49,260 bases of DNA. Origin: Brachionus koreanus (taxonomy: Eukaryota > Rotifera > Eurotatoria > Ploima > Brachionidae). The stretch lies in NCBI GenBank assembly GCA_016987375.1, contig PJRA01000011.1, positions 284,776 to 334,035 on the forward strand, read 5' to 3'. The translations under genes and the position numbers were made by a program. This document shows positions 22,646-31,925 of this stretch, one piece after another. Position 1 is the stretch's first letter; every line of letters starts with the position of its first letter. The notes under the pieces were generated by a model that searched no databases, had not been told where the DNA came from, and was given only the letters and a program-made list of their open reading frames with translations.

Positions 22646-23719
22646 ATGTCATTAAACATGAAACTTGTAGCTTTTTTATTTGGTCTTAATGTAGCATTGA
22701 CTTTCCAGCAAAATACTGAAAGATTAGTATTTTATGATGATTTTGATTTTTTGGACTTTAAAAAATGGAGACATGATCTTACTATGTCCGGAGGTGGAAA
22801 CTGGGAATTTCAATTGTATCACAATAATAGATCAAATTCATTTGTTAAAGATGGAGTATTGCACATAAAACCAACTTTGTTAGAAGATCGTATAGGTGAG
22901 GCTAATTTGAGAAGTGGCTATAGAATGGATATGTGGGGTGGCTCTCCAGCCGATCAATGTACTGGAAATAATTTTTATGGGTGTGAAAGAACTTCAGGTG
23001 TCGGTGGAAGCATATTAAATCCAATTCAAAGTGCTAAAATAACAACATCATCCTCATTCTCTATCAAGTATGGAAGAGTAGAAGTTCGTGCTAAGTTGCC
23101 TAGAGGAGACTGGTTATGGCCAGCTATTTGGATGCTGCCAGCTAATAACATTTATGGAATGTGGCCTGCTAGTGGTGAAATTGATATAATGGAAAGTAGA
23201 GGTAATTTGAATTATCCACTCTCAGCCGAAGGTGGTGTGGAAAGTTTCGGTTCAACACTTCATTGGGGCGCCGACTGGACTCAAAACAGATATCAATTGA
23301 CACATGAAATTTACACCCATCCAACTCCACTTAGTGATGAATTTCATGTGTATGGTTTGCACTGGACAGAAGAAAGACTTTATACTTATATAGATGATCC
23401 TAGCAATGTTGTTTTGAATGTTGACTTGACTGCTGAGAGCTTTTGGGAAATGGGAAGATTTTCCGAAGTATATGAAAATCCTTGGCAAGGAGCTGGAAAA
23501 AATGCTCCATTTGACAATGAATTTTATTTAATAATTAATTTGGCTGTTGGTGGTACTGCAGGCTATTTTAAAGATGGAGTTGCTGGCAAACCTTGGTCGG
23601 ACAAAAGCTCAAGTTCAGTAAATGAATTTTACGCAGCTAAGAACAACTGGTATCCAACTTGGAACAACAAAGATTTGGACTTTGAAATAGATTGGGTTAA
23701 AGTTTGGAGTTTTGAATAA
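22646..23719 (+). CDS. Secreted GH16 beta-1,3-glucanase (laminarinase / GNBP-like)
   Basis: Single-exon, 357-aa glycoside hydrolase family 16 protein. It has a hydrophobic leader (MSLNMKLVAFLFGLNVALT) and then a complete GH16 fold starting at ERLVFYDDFDFLDFKKW. Core motifs visible are YGRVEVRAKLPRGDWLWPAI, the active-site loop ASGEIDIMES, and DEFHVYGLHWT. The catalytic ExDxxE is intact: Glu178 (nucleophile), Asp180 and Glu183 (acid/base). It should therefore hydrolyse beta-1,3-glucans such as laminarin, unlike insect recognition proteins (GNBPs) that have lost these residues. It belongs to the invertebrate laminarinase/beta-glucan-binding clade and lacks an N-terminal CBM39-like domain. An extracellular digestive role is likely, with an immune role possible. 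It has its own TATA box and no cis introns in the coding part. Confidence 0.92.
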   Translation: MSLNMKLVAFLFGLNVALTFQQNTERLVFYDDFDFLDFKKWRHDLTMSGGGNWEFQLYHNNRSNSFVKDGVLHIKPTLLEDRIGEANLRSGYRMDMWGGSPADQCTGNNFYGCERTSGVGGSILNPIQSAKITTSSSFSIKYGRVEVRAKLPRGDWLWPAIWMLPANNIYGMWPASGEIDIMESRGNLNYPLSAEGGVESFGSTLHWGADWTQNRYQLTHEIYTHPTPLSDEFHVYGLHWTEERLYTYIDDPSNVVLNVDLTAESFWEMGRFSEVYENPWQGAGKNAPFDNEFYLIINLAVGGTAGYFKDGVAGKPWSDKSSSSVNEFYAAKNNWYPTWNNKDLDFEIDWVKVWSFE

Positions 23720-23879
23720 TCTTATCAATTTTAACAATTATTAATTTATTTATTTAATTTTTTCATTAATAAAAAAACTAAAAAAAATCTGTCTCAATAT
23801 TCTAGTAGTAGTAGCATAAATTGGAGCTAAGAGATTTTAAAGAGCATAGCTCTGAAGTGTAACAGTCGCTTTTTTTTGT

Positions 23880-24364
23880 TTCACAATCAAATTATCAAGC
23901 TTTGCTTTGAAACTATTTAGGCTCTATTTAGGCATTTACTTCATATTCTTGGGGTTTATTATATCCAGTTACGACTCTATTTGTAAAAAAGTTAAATCTC
24001 GAAAGATAGTTCTCTATTCTTTCACGAGTAAGACAATAGCTATTTCTTCTAAACTCGTATCTTCGGCTACCAGGTTTTGTGTTGAATTGCAAGACTGTAG
24101 TTGATTCCTGTTAATAAGTAGAAAGAGATAAAGAGAAGAAAAGAAAATGTAATAGTTTTTGGTGTGCCATATAGCTCCGAAGAGGCAAAAGAGAACAAAG
24201 AAGCGTAGGTCCTCTCCACATTTTATATCCAAATGCCTCTCCGCTTCAGTCATGCCAGGATTTATGTATACCTGACTGTATTCTTTCAGTTTGTGTAACT
24301 CTCTAGCTGCCTTTAAGATATTCATACAATCGTTTTCACCATGAAGCAGCTGCTCGACTAGCAA
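23880..24364 (-). mobile_element. LINE relic carrying both ends of an ORF, internally deleted
   Basis: Reading the minus strand from 24364, one frame gives ILKAARELHKLKEYSQVYIN then PGMTEAERHLDIK, a pattern resembling the helical segment before the endonuclease in some LINE ORFs (VYINPDMTxAERxLxK). Shortly after, another frame gives RRYEFRRNSYCLTRERIENY, FFTNRVVTGYNK and FQSKA, resembling the C-terminal tail of CR1/jockey-type LINE proteins (RRNSYRL..., FFTxRVVNxWNxLP, SFKxxLD). The endonuclease and reverse transcriptase are absent between them. Family calls rest on remembered patterns. Confidence 0.55.
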
Positions 24365-24949
24365 ATGTTACCCAGGTTCTGATTCAATAGTAATCTTTTT
24401 ACTGGTTAATTTTCAAATTAGATTAGTTTGAATTTTATGCAAATTAAATATCTATTTTCATAAGTATGGACTTTTTCATTAAGATGATTCATGATCATTT
24501 TATGGTTTAACTAAAAGGTTATTTAATAAAAAATTTAGTGAAAATTAAAATTTAAAACAAAATTTAATTAGATTTTTAAAATTTTTTCTTTAATTTGATA
24601 TCAATAAAGCCTATGTAGAGGCTTCAGAAAATCAGTAATTCAAAAATTCCTTAACTTTTTCTATAACGGTTTTTTTCAATATGACTTTTTGAGCTAAAGG
24701 ATTTGACTTTGATATTTCATTGAAAATTGCAATTTGGACCAAAGTTATTTTAAGAAATTCTATATTAATGAAAAGTCAAATTTTTTCCAACATTATCTTT
24801 TAAAGAAGAAGAATGAATTAAAATTAAAATTATCTGAATTTTAGAAGTTTTTTTTTTAATTTTTTTATCATATTCTTTTAATAATCAGTTGAAAATAATT
24901 TATTATTTTATTTCAAAAAATAAATTAAAAATTATTCATCTTTTAAAAG

Positions 24950-25330
24950 GTTTCTCTTCTTTATATTCTAAAATTTTGATCTTAATTTTACTGCGATTTA
25001 AATTAAAAAATTAAATTAAATAAAAATAAATTTTCTTAATTTTTTTAAAATAGTTAAATTTAATTCTTTTATCAATATTAGCCTAAATTTTAATTGACAA
25101 CACTTTTATATGTTTCATGTTTCAGAATTTTTTGCTCAAATGTTGATTTCTCATTTTGTAATTTTCTTTATCCTTTTTTTTGACAATTGTTTACTTAATT
25201 TTTTTGATAAGAATTTCAAAGCTTTTAATATGATAAAATTAAACATTATTTTTGCTTTTTCATCATTTCAATTTTTTAAATAAAAAATAATAGTCCAAAT
25301 CAATTGAATATCCAAAAAAATAGTTGGTTC
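24950..25330 (-). repeat. Unclassified dispersed repeat, copy 2 (inverted)
   Basis: The reverse complement of this stretch matches 20260-20655 block by block, with small indels. It lies on the opposite strand, 4.3 kb away, on the other side of the GH16 gene. The pair therefore forms a long-range inverted repeat around that gene. Confidence 0.62.
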
Positions 25331-25914
25331 ATTTCAGAAGTTATTATAATATTTGAATTTTAGAGATTTTAAATTTCACATTAAATAAATCCTCGAAATT
25401 CAATTCTACAAAAAATTTAAATTTCATGCAATTTATATAAAAATTAATTTTTTTAAGGCTTTTTGAAAATTTTATATCTACTACTAAAGGTTATTATTTT
25501 AAAATTAATTCTAGAATTTGAAAATTTAACTTATTAAAGAAAAATAAACTCAAATGCTTATTTAAAATGTAATCATGGAGAGCTCGTAGGCTATTTTGAA
25601 TTAAATTTACGTAAATTTTTTATTTAAAATTTAAAAAAGATTTTTTACTTATTTCAATATTTGAATTCATAAAATTTTTCATTTTATATTAGAGAAAAAT
25701 TAGCAAAATATTAAGACTTGTTTTTTAAAGGTATGAAATAAATTAAAATTTACAAAAAGGTATCAGTAATAAGGAAAGATTTCTTGAAAAAAATTGTTAT
25801 TTTCAACAATTAACAAATATATTTCTTACTAAACTTAGATTTTATTTTTTCCTAGTTTAACAAATTCGAGTCAAACACTTAATTTAAGTCATTATATTTA
25901 TTGCAATTAAAAAT

Positions 25915-26604
25915 TTATAAATTAGATTCATTGTTACTTTTGTCAATATTAATATCGTCAAAGTCAAACTTAAAATTATCATCTTTGCCAGGACGTTCCT
26001 GTAGATTAAAGGCCGGATTTGAAAAAACAGTTTCGTTGCCCAAATTATTGACAAATAAATCTTCATTCATGATAGTTGTATTTGGTGATGGCGGCCTAGA
26101 TGAGTGAGTATTCAAGCGATCTGCCAATGTAATGTACTTATTCTCTTCAAGTTTCGTCTTGCGCCACACATAAAACAAAAATCCAAGAACTATTAAAATT
26201 CCGATACATCCAAAGGTAACTAGAATGCCAACAACTCTTGCAGTATTGTTCTCAACTGTTGTTGTTGAAAACGGAGTAGTTGTAGTAGAAGTAATATCAG
26301 TAATAACTGATTGAGATGTGGATGATTCTTTGGTTTGAAAAATAGTTGTAATTAAACTTTCGGTTTGATTTTGTATTAACGTTGAATTTATAAAGTCTGT
26401 GACTGAAAGGTCAGTAGTAAAAGTTGTCATCGTACTTGGTTCGGTTGAGAATTGCATATTTTCTGTCGTGGATACTGAAGTTTCATTAAAATCTATCAGT
26501 AAAGTTGTCTCATTCAAGGTAGAATTGGATTCTGACATCGCAAAGAAATCTAATTGAAAAAAAATGTGATTGATTGTGCAAAAATATAAGATATTATATT
26601 TCAT
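25915..26604 (-). CDS. Single-pass membrane protein with Ser/Thr-rich ectodomain (unrecognised)
   Basis: I do not recognise a family. From the ATG at 26604 the frame is 229 aa. Residues from about 24 to 118 are extremely rich in Ser/Thr with several N-x-S/T sites, as in mucin-like stalks. One transmembrane helix follows (VVGILVTFGCIGILIVLGFL), then a basic stop-transfer WRKTK and a cytoplasmic tail with FSNPAF and an acidic C-terminus. The first 22 residues are hydrophobic and could be a signal peptide. However, a textbook acceptor (T8 then CAATTAG) lies just inside this start, before ATTTCTTTGCG and an ATG (MSESNST). So the true first exon may lie further upstream, or the mRNA may be trans-spliced there. 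A small type I surface protein is the best description. Confidence 0.6.
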   Translation of the reverse strand: MKYNILYFCTINHIFFQLDFFAMSESNSTLNETTLLIDFNETSVSTTENMQFSTEPSTMTTFTTDLSVTDFINSTLIQNQTESLITTIFQTKESSTSQSVITDITSTTTTPFSTTTVENNTARVVGILVTFGCIGILIVLGFLFYVWRKTKLEENKYITLADRLNTHSSRPPSPNTTIMNEDLFVNNLGNETVFSNPAFNLQERPGKDDNFKFDFDDINIDKSNNESNL

Positions 26605-28208
26605 ATTTTTCCATTTAATCTCTTCATTAATTTTAGCAGTGAATTATCTAGATTTGAGATTTTTAAAATTTAAGGTATGAAGCAATTTGTGTAATATAAA
26701 GTATTGTGAAACGATGACGAAAACAAGAAAAATTTTTGAGCATAGCAAAAATAATGAACACTTTAAATTATTGGATCTTGTAGTCGATTTCATAATATTA
26801 TGTCAAATAAAATTCTATACCTTTTTGTAATTTTTTATTATTATGCTCAGGTTATAAAAAAAATAAGAAGCAAATTAATTTTAAATCATTAAAATTCAAA
26901 TATAAAATTGAAAATTAAATATAAAGCCTAATTATTTGATAAGAAATCTTTAAAAATTTTAAGAATACCTTTTTCACTCAATTTATTAAGCATTTTAAAT
27001 AAGAGTTTAATTTTTCATAATTATTTAGCTTTGAATGTTGAAATTTTTTTAATATTTTTGAAAAATCAAAATTGATTTTATTTTTTTGTTCGGCTAGAGC
27101 TAGTAAAATTTTTTTTTTTATGCAATAATTTTGAATAACTGATTTTAAAATTTTGAAATTTTTTAATATGAAATATTTTTTTCTTTATAACAAGCTTTTT
27201 ACATGAAATAACAATCAAAAACATAATTTTTCTCTCCGCGTGGTTCCATTTTGTGAAAGATTGTGATTGCACTTGTATTTTCTAAGCTTCTAAAATTTTA
27301 ATTTTTTTTGTTTTAAATTTTTTCCTTTTTTTATTTTTTATAAAAGAATGTTTCCCAGGGTAACTGAGACATAAAATTTGAAAATCGATTTTTAAATAAA
27401 AGAGTAAATATGCAATTATTAGAGTTTGGCCTCGCTTTTTCGAAAATTCTCTGGATTATTCAAATCAGTTATGTAACCCAATTCAAGATTTTATGACACG
27501 CAAGCCAAATTTTTCTATTTTAAAAAAATATAAAAATCACAAGCTTAATATCCTTTGAAAGAATTCAGAACTGAATAAAAAAAAGGTCCTCCACTGAGTA
27601 TTCTATTTTTTTATTTGGCCCATAATGAAATATTTAATTTTTTCTTTATTTTTCTTTTCGTTTCTTTTTTACTTTCGTTATTTGATTTAATAACTACATA
27701 ATTAACAAGAATTTGAAAATTTCAATATATGAGTAAATATCTCAACACGAAAAAGTAAATTTAAAAAAACTACTTGAATTAAAGCCGTATAAATATGAAG
27801 CATATTTTGATTATTTCGGCAAAAATTGTGTAATTCTTAGAAATATGTTTTTTCAAGTTAGTTTCAGATGAAATTTTCAAAATATATTTTGATTTTTACA
27901 ATTATTCTAGACCGAGATTATTTGCATATATCTTTCATTTATTAGGTTGTAGTAAACAAATAATTTTTTTTTATTTAATTTTTATTAGTAGATTTTCATA
28001 ACTTATCCCTATACAATAAGAATTATTCGAAATTTTGACTCTTTTATATTTTTTTAGTTAAAATTTTATTTTTCTATTAAATAAAGTTCTCTAAAGCCCA
28101 AAATTTATTCAGACAAAAATATAAAATTCAAAAAATAATATGAAAAATTTTATATATTTTTTTTGGAGAATTTTTTAAAATTTTTTATTTCAAAAAAAGT
28201 TCGTTTGA
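26605..28208. other. AT-rich intergenic spacer
   Basis: About 1.6 kb of AT-rich sequence between the membrane protein gene and the Ly6-like gene. I see no coding signal, RNA gene or recognisable transposon. It may contain 5' exons of the minus-strand gene, which cannot be identified by eye. Confidence 0.45.
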
Positions 28209-28254
28209 CGTATAAAATTTTAATTTTTTAAAAATTTTTTAGAAATTTTATACG
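28209..28254 (+). promoter_or_regulatory. 12-bp perfect inverted repeat just upstream of the Ly6-like gene
   Basis: CGTATAAAATTT (28209-28220) is the exact reverse complement of AAATTTTATACG (28243-28254), with a 22-base loop that contains a TTTTTTAG acceptor-like sequence. It ends 13 bases before the ATG. It could be a hairpin in the 5' UTR, paired promoter sites or chance; TATAAAA within the left arm could also be a TATA box. Confidence 0.35.
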
Positions 28255-28267
28255 TATTTAAGTTAAA

Positions 28268-28693
28268 ATGGTTAAATCAATGATATTGGGAGTAACTTTG
28301 ATTTTTATCTATATTAGTAAAAGCAATAGTTTAGATTGTTATTCGTGTTCGAGTACTGCTGGTGATAGAAACTGTCACGAAGACTCATTTAATGCAAGTA
28401 CAGTAAAGGTGATCACATGCCCAGAGGGAGCCGATGTTTGTGTAAGAGCAATTGAAGTTTATGATAAAAACGGAAAGCCTGGAGGCGCTATATTCCGGTC
28501 ATGTGGATCATCAATCAAAGCTTCTAAAGGCGAAAGATTATCATTAGATCTATATCCTCCATATAATGAATGCACTCAACCATCTCCAATTCCTGTTGAA
28601 AGCAAACTATTTTCCGGCTCTTATTTTAAAGTTTGTGGTATTGCTAAAGATCTTGGAAATGGAAAGGGAGAATATGATTTTTCTAATTTATAG
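28268..28693 (+). CDS. Secreted Ly6/three-finger-like cysteine-rich protein
   Basis: 141-aa single-exon protein. It has an N-terminal signal peptide (MVKSMILGVTLIFIYISKSN) followed by LDCYSCSSTAGDRNC, the characteristic opening of Ly6/uPAR-type domains soon after signal cleavage. Later cysteines occur in ITCPEGADVCVRA, FRSCG, NECTQP and FKVCG, eight in all after the leader. This is compatible with four disulfides, but the classic C-terminal CC...CN signature is not evident. The C-terminus (KGEYDFSNL) is polar, so there is no GPI-anchor signal unless a further exon was missed. It is likely a secreted three-finger protein of unknown partner; related families act as modulators of receptors or channels. 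The acceptor-like TTTTTTAG 26 bases upstream of the ATG may mark a 5' UTR splice. Confidence 0.7.
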   Translation: MVKSMILGVTLIFIYISKSNSLDCYSCSSTAGDRNCHEDSFNASTVKVITCPEGADVCVRAIEVYDKNGKPGGAIFRSCGSSIKASKGERLSLDLYPPYNECTQPSPIPVESKLFSGSYFKVCGIAKDLGNGKGEYDFSNL

Positions 28694-29190
28694 AATGATA
28701 GAAATTTGATGTTTTTTTAGACTTAATAGTTTTAAAAATTGTTTAAAAAAAATAAAATTATGATTTCGTTTTTTAAATTTTATTTTATTACTAATAATAA
28801 GTTTAATACCAATAAGCTAATTATTATTGGACTAATTTTTCTCTTTCTATTTATATATTTTTTACTCCCAGGTGCTTTTTTAATTTGTTCATTATTTTTT
28901 TAATAATAGAAATTGAAAATTTAATTTTGACATATTTACTTATGGTTTTAGTAATTTAAAATTTTAGATAAAAGTTTACTGAGATAATTGACTTGAATAA
29001 ATCTAAACTAACTTTAATCATGATATTGTCAATAAAACATGATATTGTCATGATATTGTAATATTAATATCTATAATTTTTGTCTTTGTGTCGTTAGATT
29101 AAATATGAGCATTACAGGTACAGATCTAAAACTTATATTTTTAAAAATTGAAGTTATTTAAATTGTTATTAAAAAATATTTTGATGACTT

Positions 29191-29213
29191 TATTGACACA
29201 GTATGTGTCAATA
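29191..29213. repeat. Perfect short palindrome TATTGACACA-GTA-TGTGTCAATA
   Basis: A 10-bp perfect inverted repeat with a 3-base centre. A related TATTGACAC string recurs at about 30079, on the other side of the MULE transposase fragment, so these may be remnants of element ends. Confidence 0.4.
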
Positions 29214-29358
29214 TATCTACAATATTGACCCATATTCATTTTACGATCGATTAATAAAAATAAAAATAATTATAAAAATACATTTATTCATTAAAAAATA
29301 ACTTAGTTGGTTACGCATGTAAAACGTCAAGTCAATTTTAATAAGAACATTTTTAAAG

Positions 29359-29730
29359 CTATTTATTTTTTACTATTGAGCGTGTCTTCTTAGCTATTGG
29401 GTACATCCTCCGTCGTCCTCTTTTTTTTTTCACTTTCAAACCGAGTTGGTTCAAGACTAAATCGACAGATTTATCATCGAGTTGTTTCATAAGTCTATTA
29501 ACCTTTTCTGAAGATGATTGCTTATTCAATCTGCTTTTAATCTGTAATAAATTGTTATGTACCTGAGTCTGCATGAACTCTTTTGTTATCTCCATCAATT
29601 TAACGATACTGTAAGATAAATGTGCTCGAGATTTAATAAATATCTTAAGGTTATTATTGTAGCTTTCTATTTGGTTGTTTGTGTTAACAAACAAAGTCGG
29701 TAAGCGTGAACGAAAATATTTAACCCACAT
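29359..29730 (-). pseudogene. MULE-type transposase C-terminal fragment
   Basis: A 123-codon open frame on the minus strand starts MWVKYFRSRLPTLFVNTNNQ, then IESYNNNLK. W.xYFR...P...NTNNxIESYNxxLK is the conserved region just after the catalytic core in MULE/ZSWIM-type transposases. The catalytic DDE region and the SWIM zinc finger are not present. The rest is basic and ends KKKRGRRRMYPIAKKTR. It is a truncated copy, although this exon-sized frame is intact and could be relatively young. Confidence 0.6.
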
Positions 29731-30097
29731 TGGCTTAAATATTTTAAATTCTTAAATAAAAATTATTTACAAAATATTTTTTTTGTATTTTGTTTGAATA
29801 ATAATTTTTAAAAGTCACAAAGCAAAAAAATTTGAAGCTTAAAATGTTAAAGAAGAGAAAAAAAACAAAATTGAATAAAAAATTAAGAATCTAATTAGAA
29901 TTAAATTTTTTTATTGGAATTAATTACAGCTTGCTTAATATTCAAAAATTGGGGTTTTCAATTTTTTGCATCATAAAACCAAAAAAATAGTTTTTATTCG
30001 ATCTGATTTATTCATAAATTAAACATAATTATTTAAAAATTTAATTTTTATTTAAATCAATTTCTTAAAAGATGTTGTTATTGACACTATAAGCACC

Positions 30098-30120
30098 AAA
30101 CGAGTCAAAATGACTCGTTT
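30098..30120. repeat. Perfect short palindrome AAACGAGTCA-AAA-TGACTCGTTT
   Basis: A 10-bp perfect inverted repeat with a 3-base centre, 68 bases before the assembly gap. It contains the AP-1-like TGACTC core on both strands. Confidence 0.4.
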
Positions 30121-30188
30121 TAAAAATTTTAAATTCCTCGTATCTTTTGAATGGATTTTTCAAATAAATATATCTTTTTTGATTTATG

Positions 30189-30316
30189 NNNNNNNNNNNN
30201 NNNNNNNNNNNNNNNNNNNNNNNNNNNNNNNNNNNNNNNNNNNNNNNNNNNNNNNNNNNNNNNNNNNNNNNNNNNNNNNNNNNNNNNNNNNNNNNNNNNN
30301 NNNNNNNNNNNNNNNN
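30189..30316. other. Assembly gap (128 N)
   Basis: A run of 128 ambiguous bases, probably an unresolved repeat or a scaffold join. Nothing can be inferred about its content. Confidence 0.98.
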
Positions 30317-31059
30317 TAAGTCCAAAAGTACCCAGTCCAAAAAATTTTGTATAATTTCGCTCTTCCAATAAACATTTAATTTTGAAAAAACAATTATCGA
30401 TCTCATTATGTAACAGAAAATTCTAGATTAAAAAGATTTTAAAAACTTGAAATAAACAACTACTGCTTTAAAACATTTTAAAAAAGCGAATCAATATCAT
30501 TAAATGGGTCAAGAAAAAATTGTGAAAATATTCTGGAAAAATTAAATCAATTTAAAATTTTTATATTTTCATATTTTTAAATTTTTTGTGCAATTTTTAA
30601 GAAAATTACGAAAACTCTCTCAAATTATTTGGTAAACAAAAATAAAATTAAAAAATTTCTTAAATATTGCAAAAAAAATTTGAAACTAGAAAAATCTATA
30701 CAACTCTGGTATCTATAGTATTTATACTTTTTTTCTGATAATTGACGTAAATAAAAACTTAATAATTCCTTGCTGTTATAATGAATTACTTTTTTTTGAA
30801 AAAAAATGATTCTATTTTGGAGAAAAACAATTTAATGAATTTAATAAAATATTTTTTGTTAAAATTATTTTTTTTTTGATTATCGAAGATAGTAATCAAA
30901 GACAAGCATTATTTTATGCTTGTTGAAAATTTTGTTTTAGTTGATAAATCTAACACATCCTTGATAAATTTCGATTCATGTTGCGGTAAGTCTAATTTTA
31001 AATGAAGTTACTTTTGATTAATTAATTATTATTTTTTTATAACCTAACTCGCTCCATGT

Positions 31060-31270
31060 GAATGAAGAAAAAATGGGGCTTCAAAATAAATAAAACAAAA
31101 ACATGCCACACTACTTTTCATAAGGTGCTAGAAGAATCTCCGAAAGAAAATACAAGCTATATATCAAAATTGAGCAAGAAGAGGTATCACTTGAGCAGAA
31201 TCCAACCTTTTTAGGTATCAAACTGGATGTAAAACTTGCCTACACAAAGAAACAGACGACGTAACATTTT
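31060..31270 (+). mobile_element. LINE reverse-transcriptase scrap (jockey/CR1/Rex-like)
   Basis: One frame reads KKWGFKINKTKTCHTTF, another reads YKLYIKIEQEEVSLEQNPTF followed by LGIKLD. The pair matches the reverse-transcriptase segment after the YADD box (W..KW.xxxNxxKTxxxxF ... NYxLxxxxxxV....xFLGIxLD). A frame change separates the two. Only about 200 bp are recognisable. Confidence 0.7.
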
Positions 31271-31739
31271 TTGCTCTCAAAACATTGATACTTTACATAT
31301 AAGTGCTTAAAATTGATAAAATAGAAGAAAACCAACTATTCATTAAATTTATGAAAACGAGAGCTCAATATGCATTAATCACAAAAGAAATCCACGATTA
31401 CCTCTCTAAAAGACATAATGAATTCCAATAAAAATTCGGAACAGTTTTTGATAAGCTACTATGATAAATTACAAAAATATTCCTAACAGGCTGGCTGAAA
31501 AGAAGGTACTACACCGTTCGGAGCAGCCAAGAGAAACTTTTTCCTCTAAATTATTTTAAATAATAAAAATAATTTGAATAACGGTTTACAAACCTTATCC
31601 AAACAGCGGACGTTTGCTAGTTTGCATCATTAAAAAAGCATATAATGCCAAATGGAATAAATGATTTTCTAAATGGTGACAAAACCTATACAAAGTTTGA
31701 CAATCGAAAATCACCAGGGTATTCATTATGTATAATTTG

Positions 31740-31925
31740 GCTCTCTGATATTTAGAGAGGCTTAAGCATTGCCACTGCTATTAAAAGCTTTAATCAATGT
31801 GGGATTACAAACCAATTCGATTTGCAATATCATGCTAAATTGATGATTTTGATCACACTGATGAAATATAAGCATTATGAAGATTCTTTATTTAGAAAAA
31901 AAACACATTCAAAAATACATCTGAA
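31740..31925 (+). mobile_element. Possible pogo/Tigger transposase scrap
   Basis: One frame reads ATAIKSFNQCGITNQFD and continues about 60 codons to 32010. IxxSFxxCGIxNxxD is typical of the region after the DDE core in pogo/Tigger transposases. No catalytic residues are visible and the match is short. Confidence 0.4.

Larger units (their letters stand above)
23720..25914. other. Intergenic region with LINE relic and dispersed repeat copy 2
   Basis: About 2.2 kb between the GH16 gene and the minus-strand membrane protein. It holds a minus-strand LINE relic (23880-24364) and the second, inverted copy of the ~390-bp repeat (24950-25330). Elsewhere it is AT-rich with no supportable gene. Confidence 0.5.

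Noticed and set aside
30065..30406. Frames spanning the N run
   Set aside because: They are open only because the ambiguous bases contain no stops.
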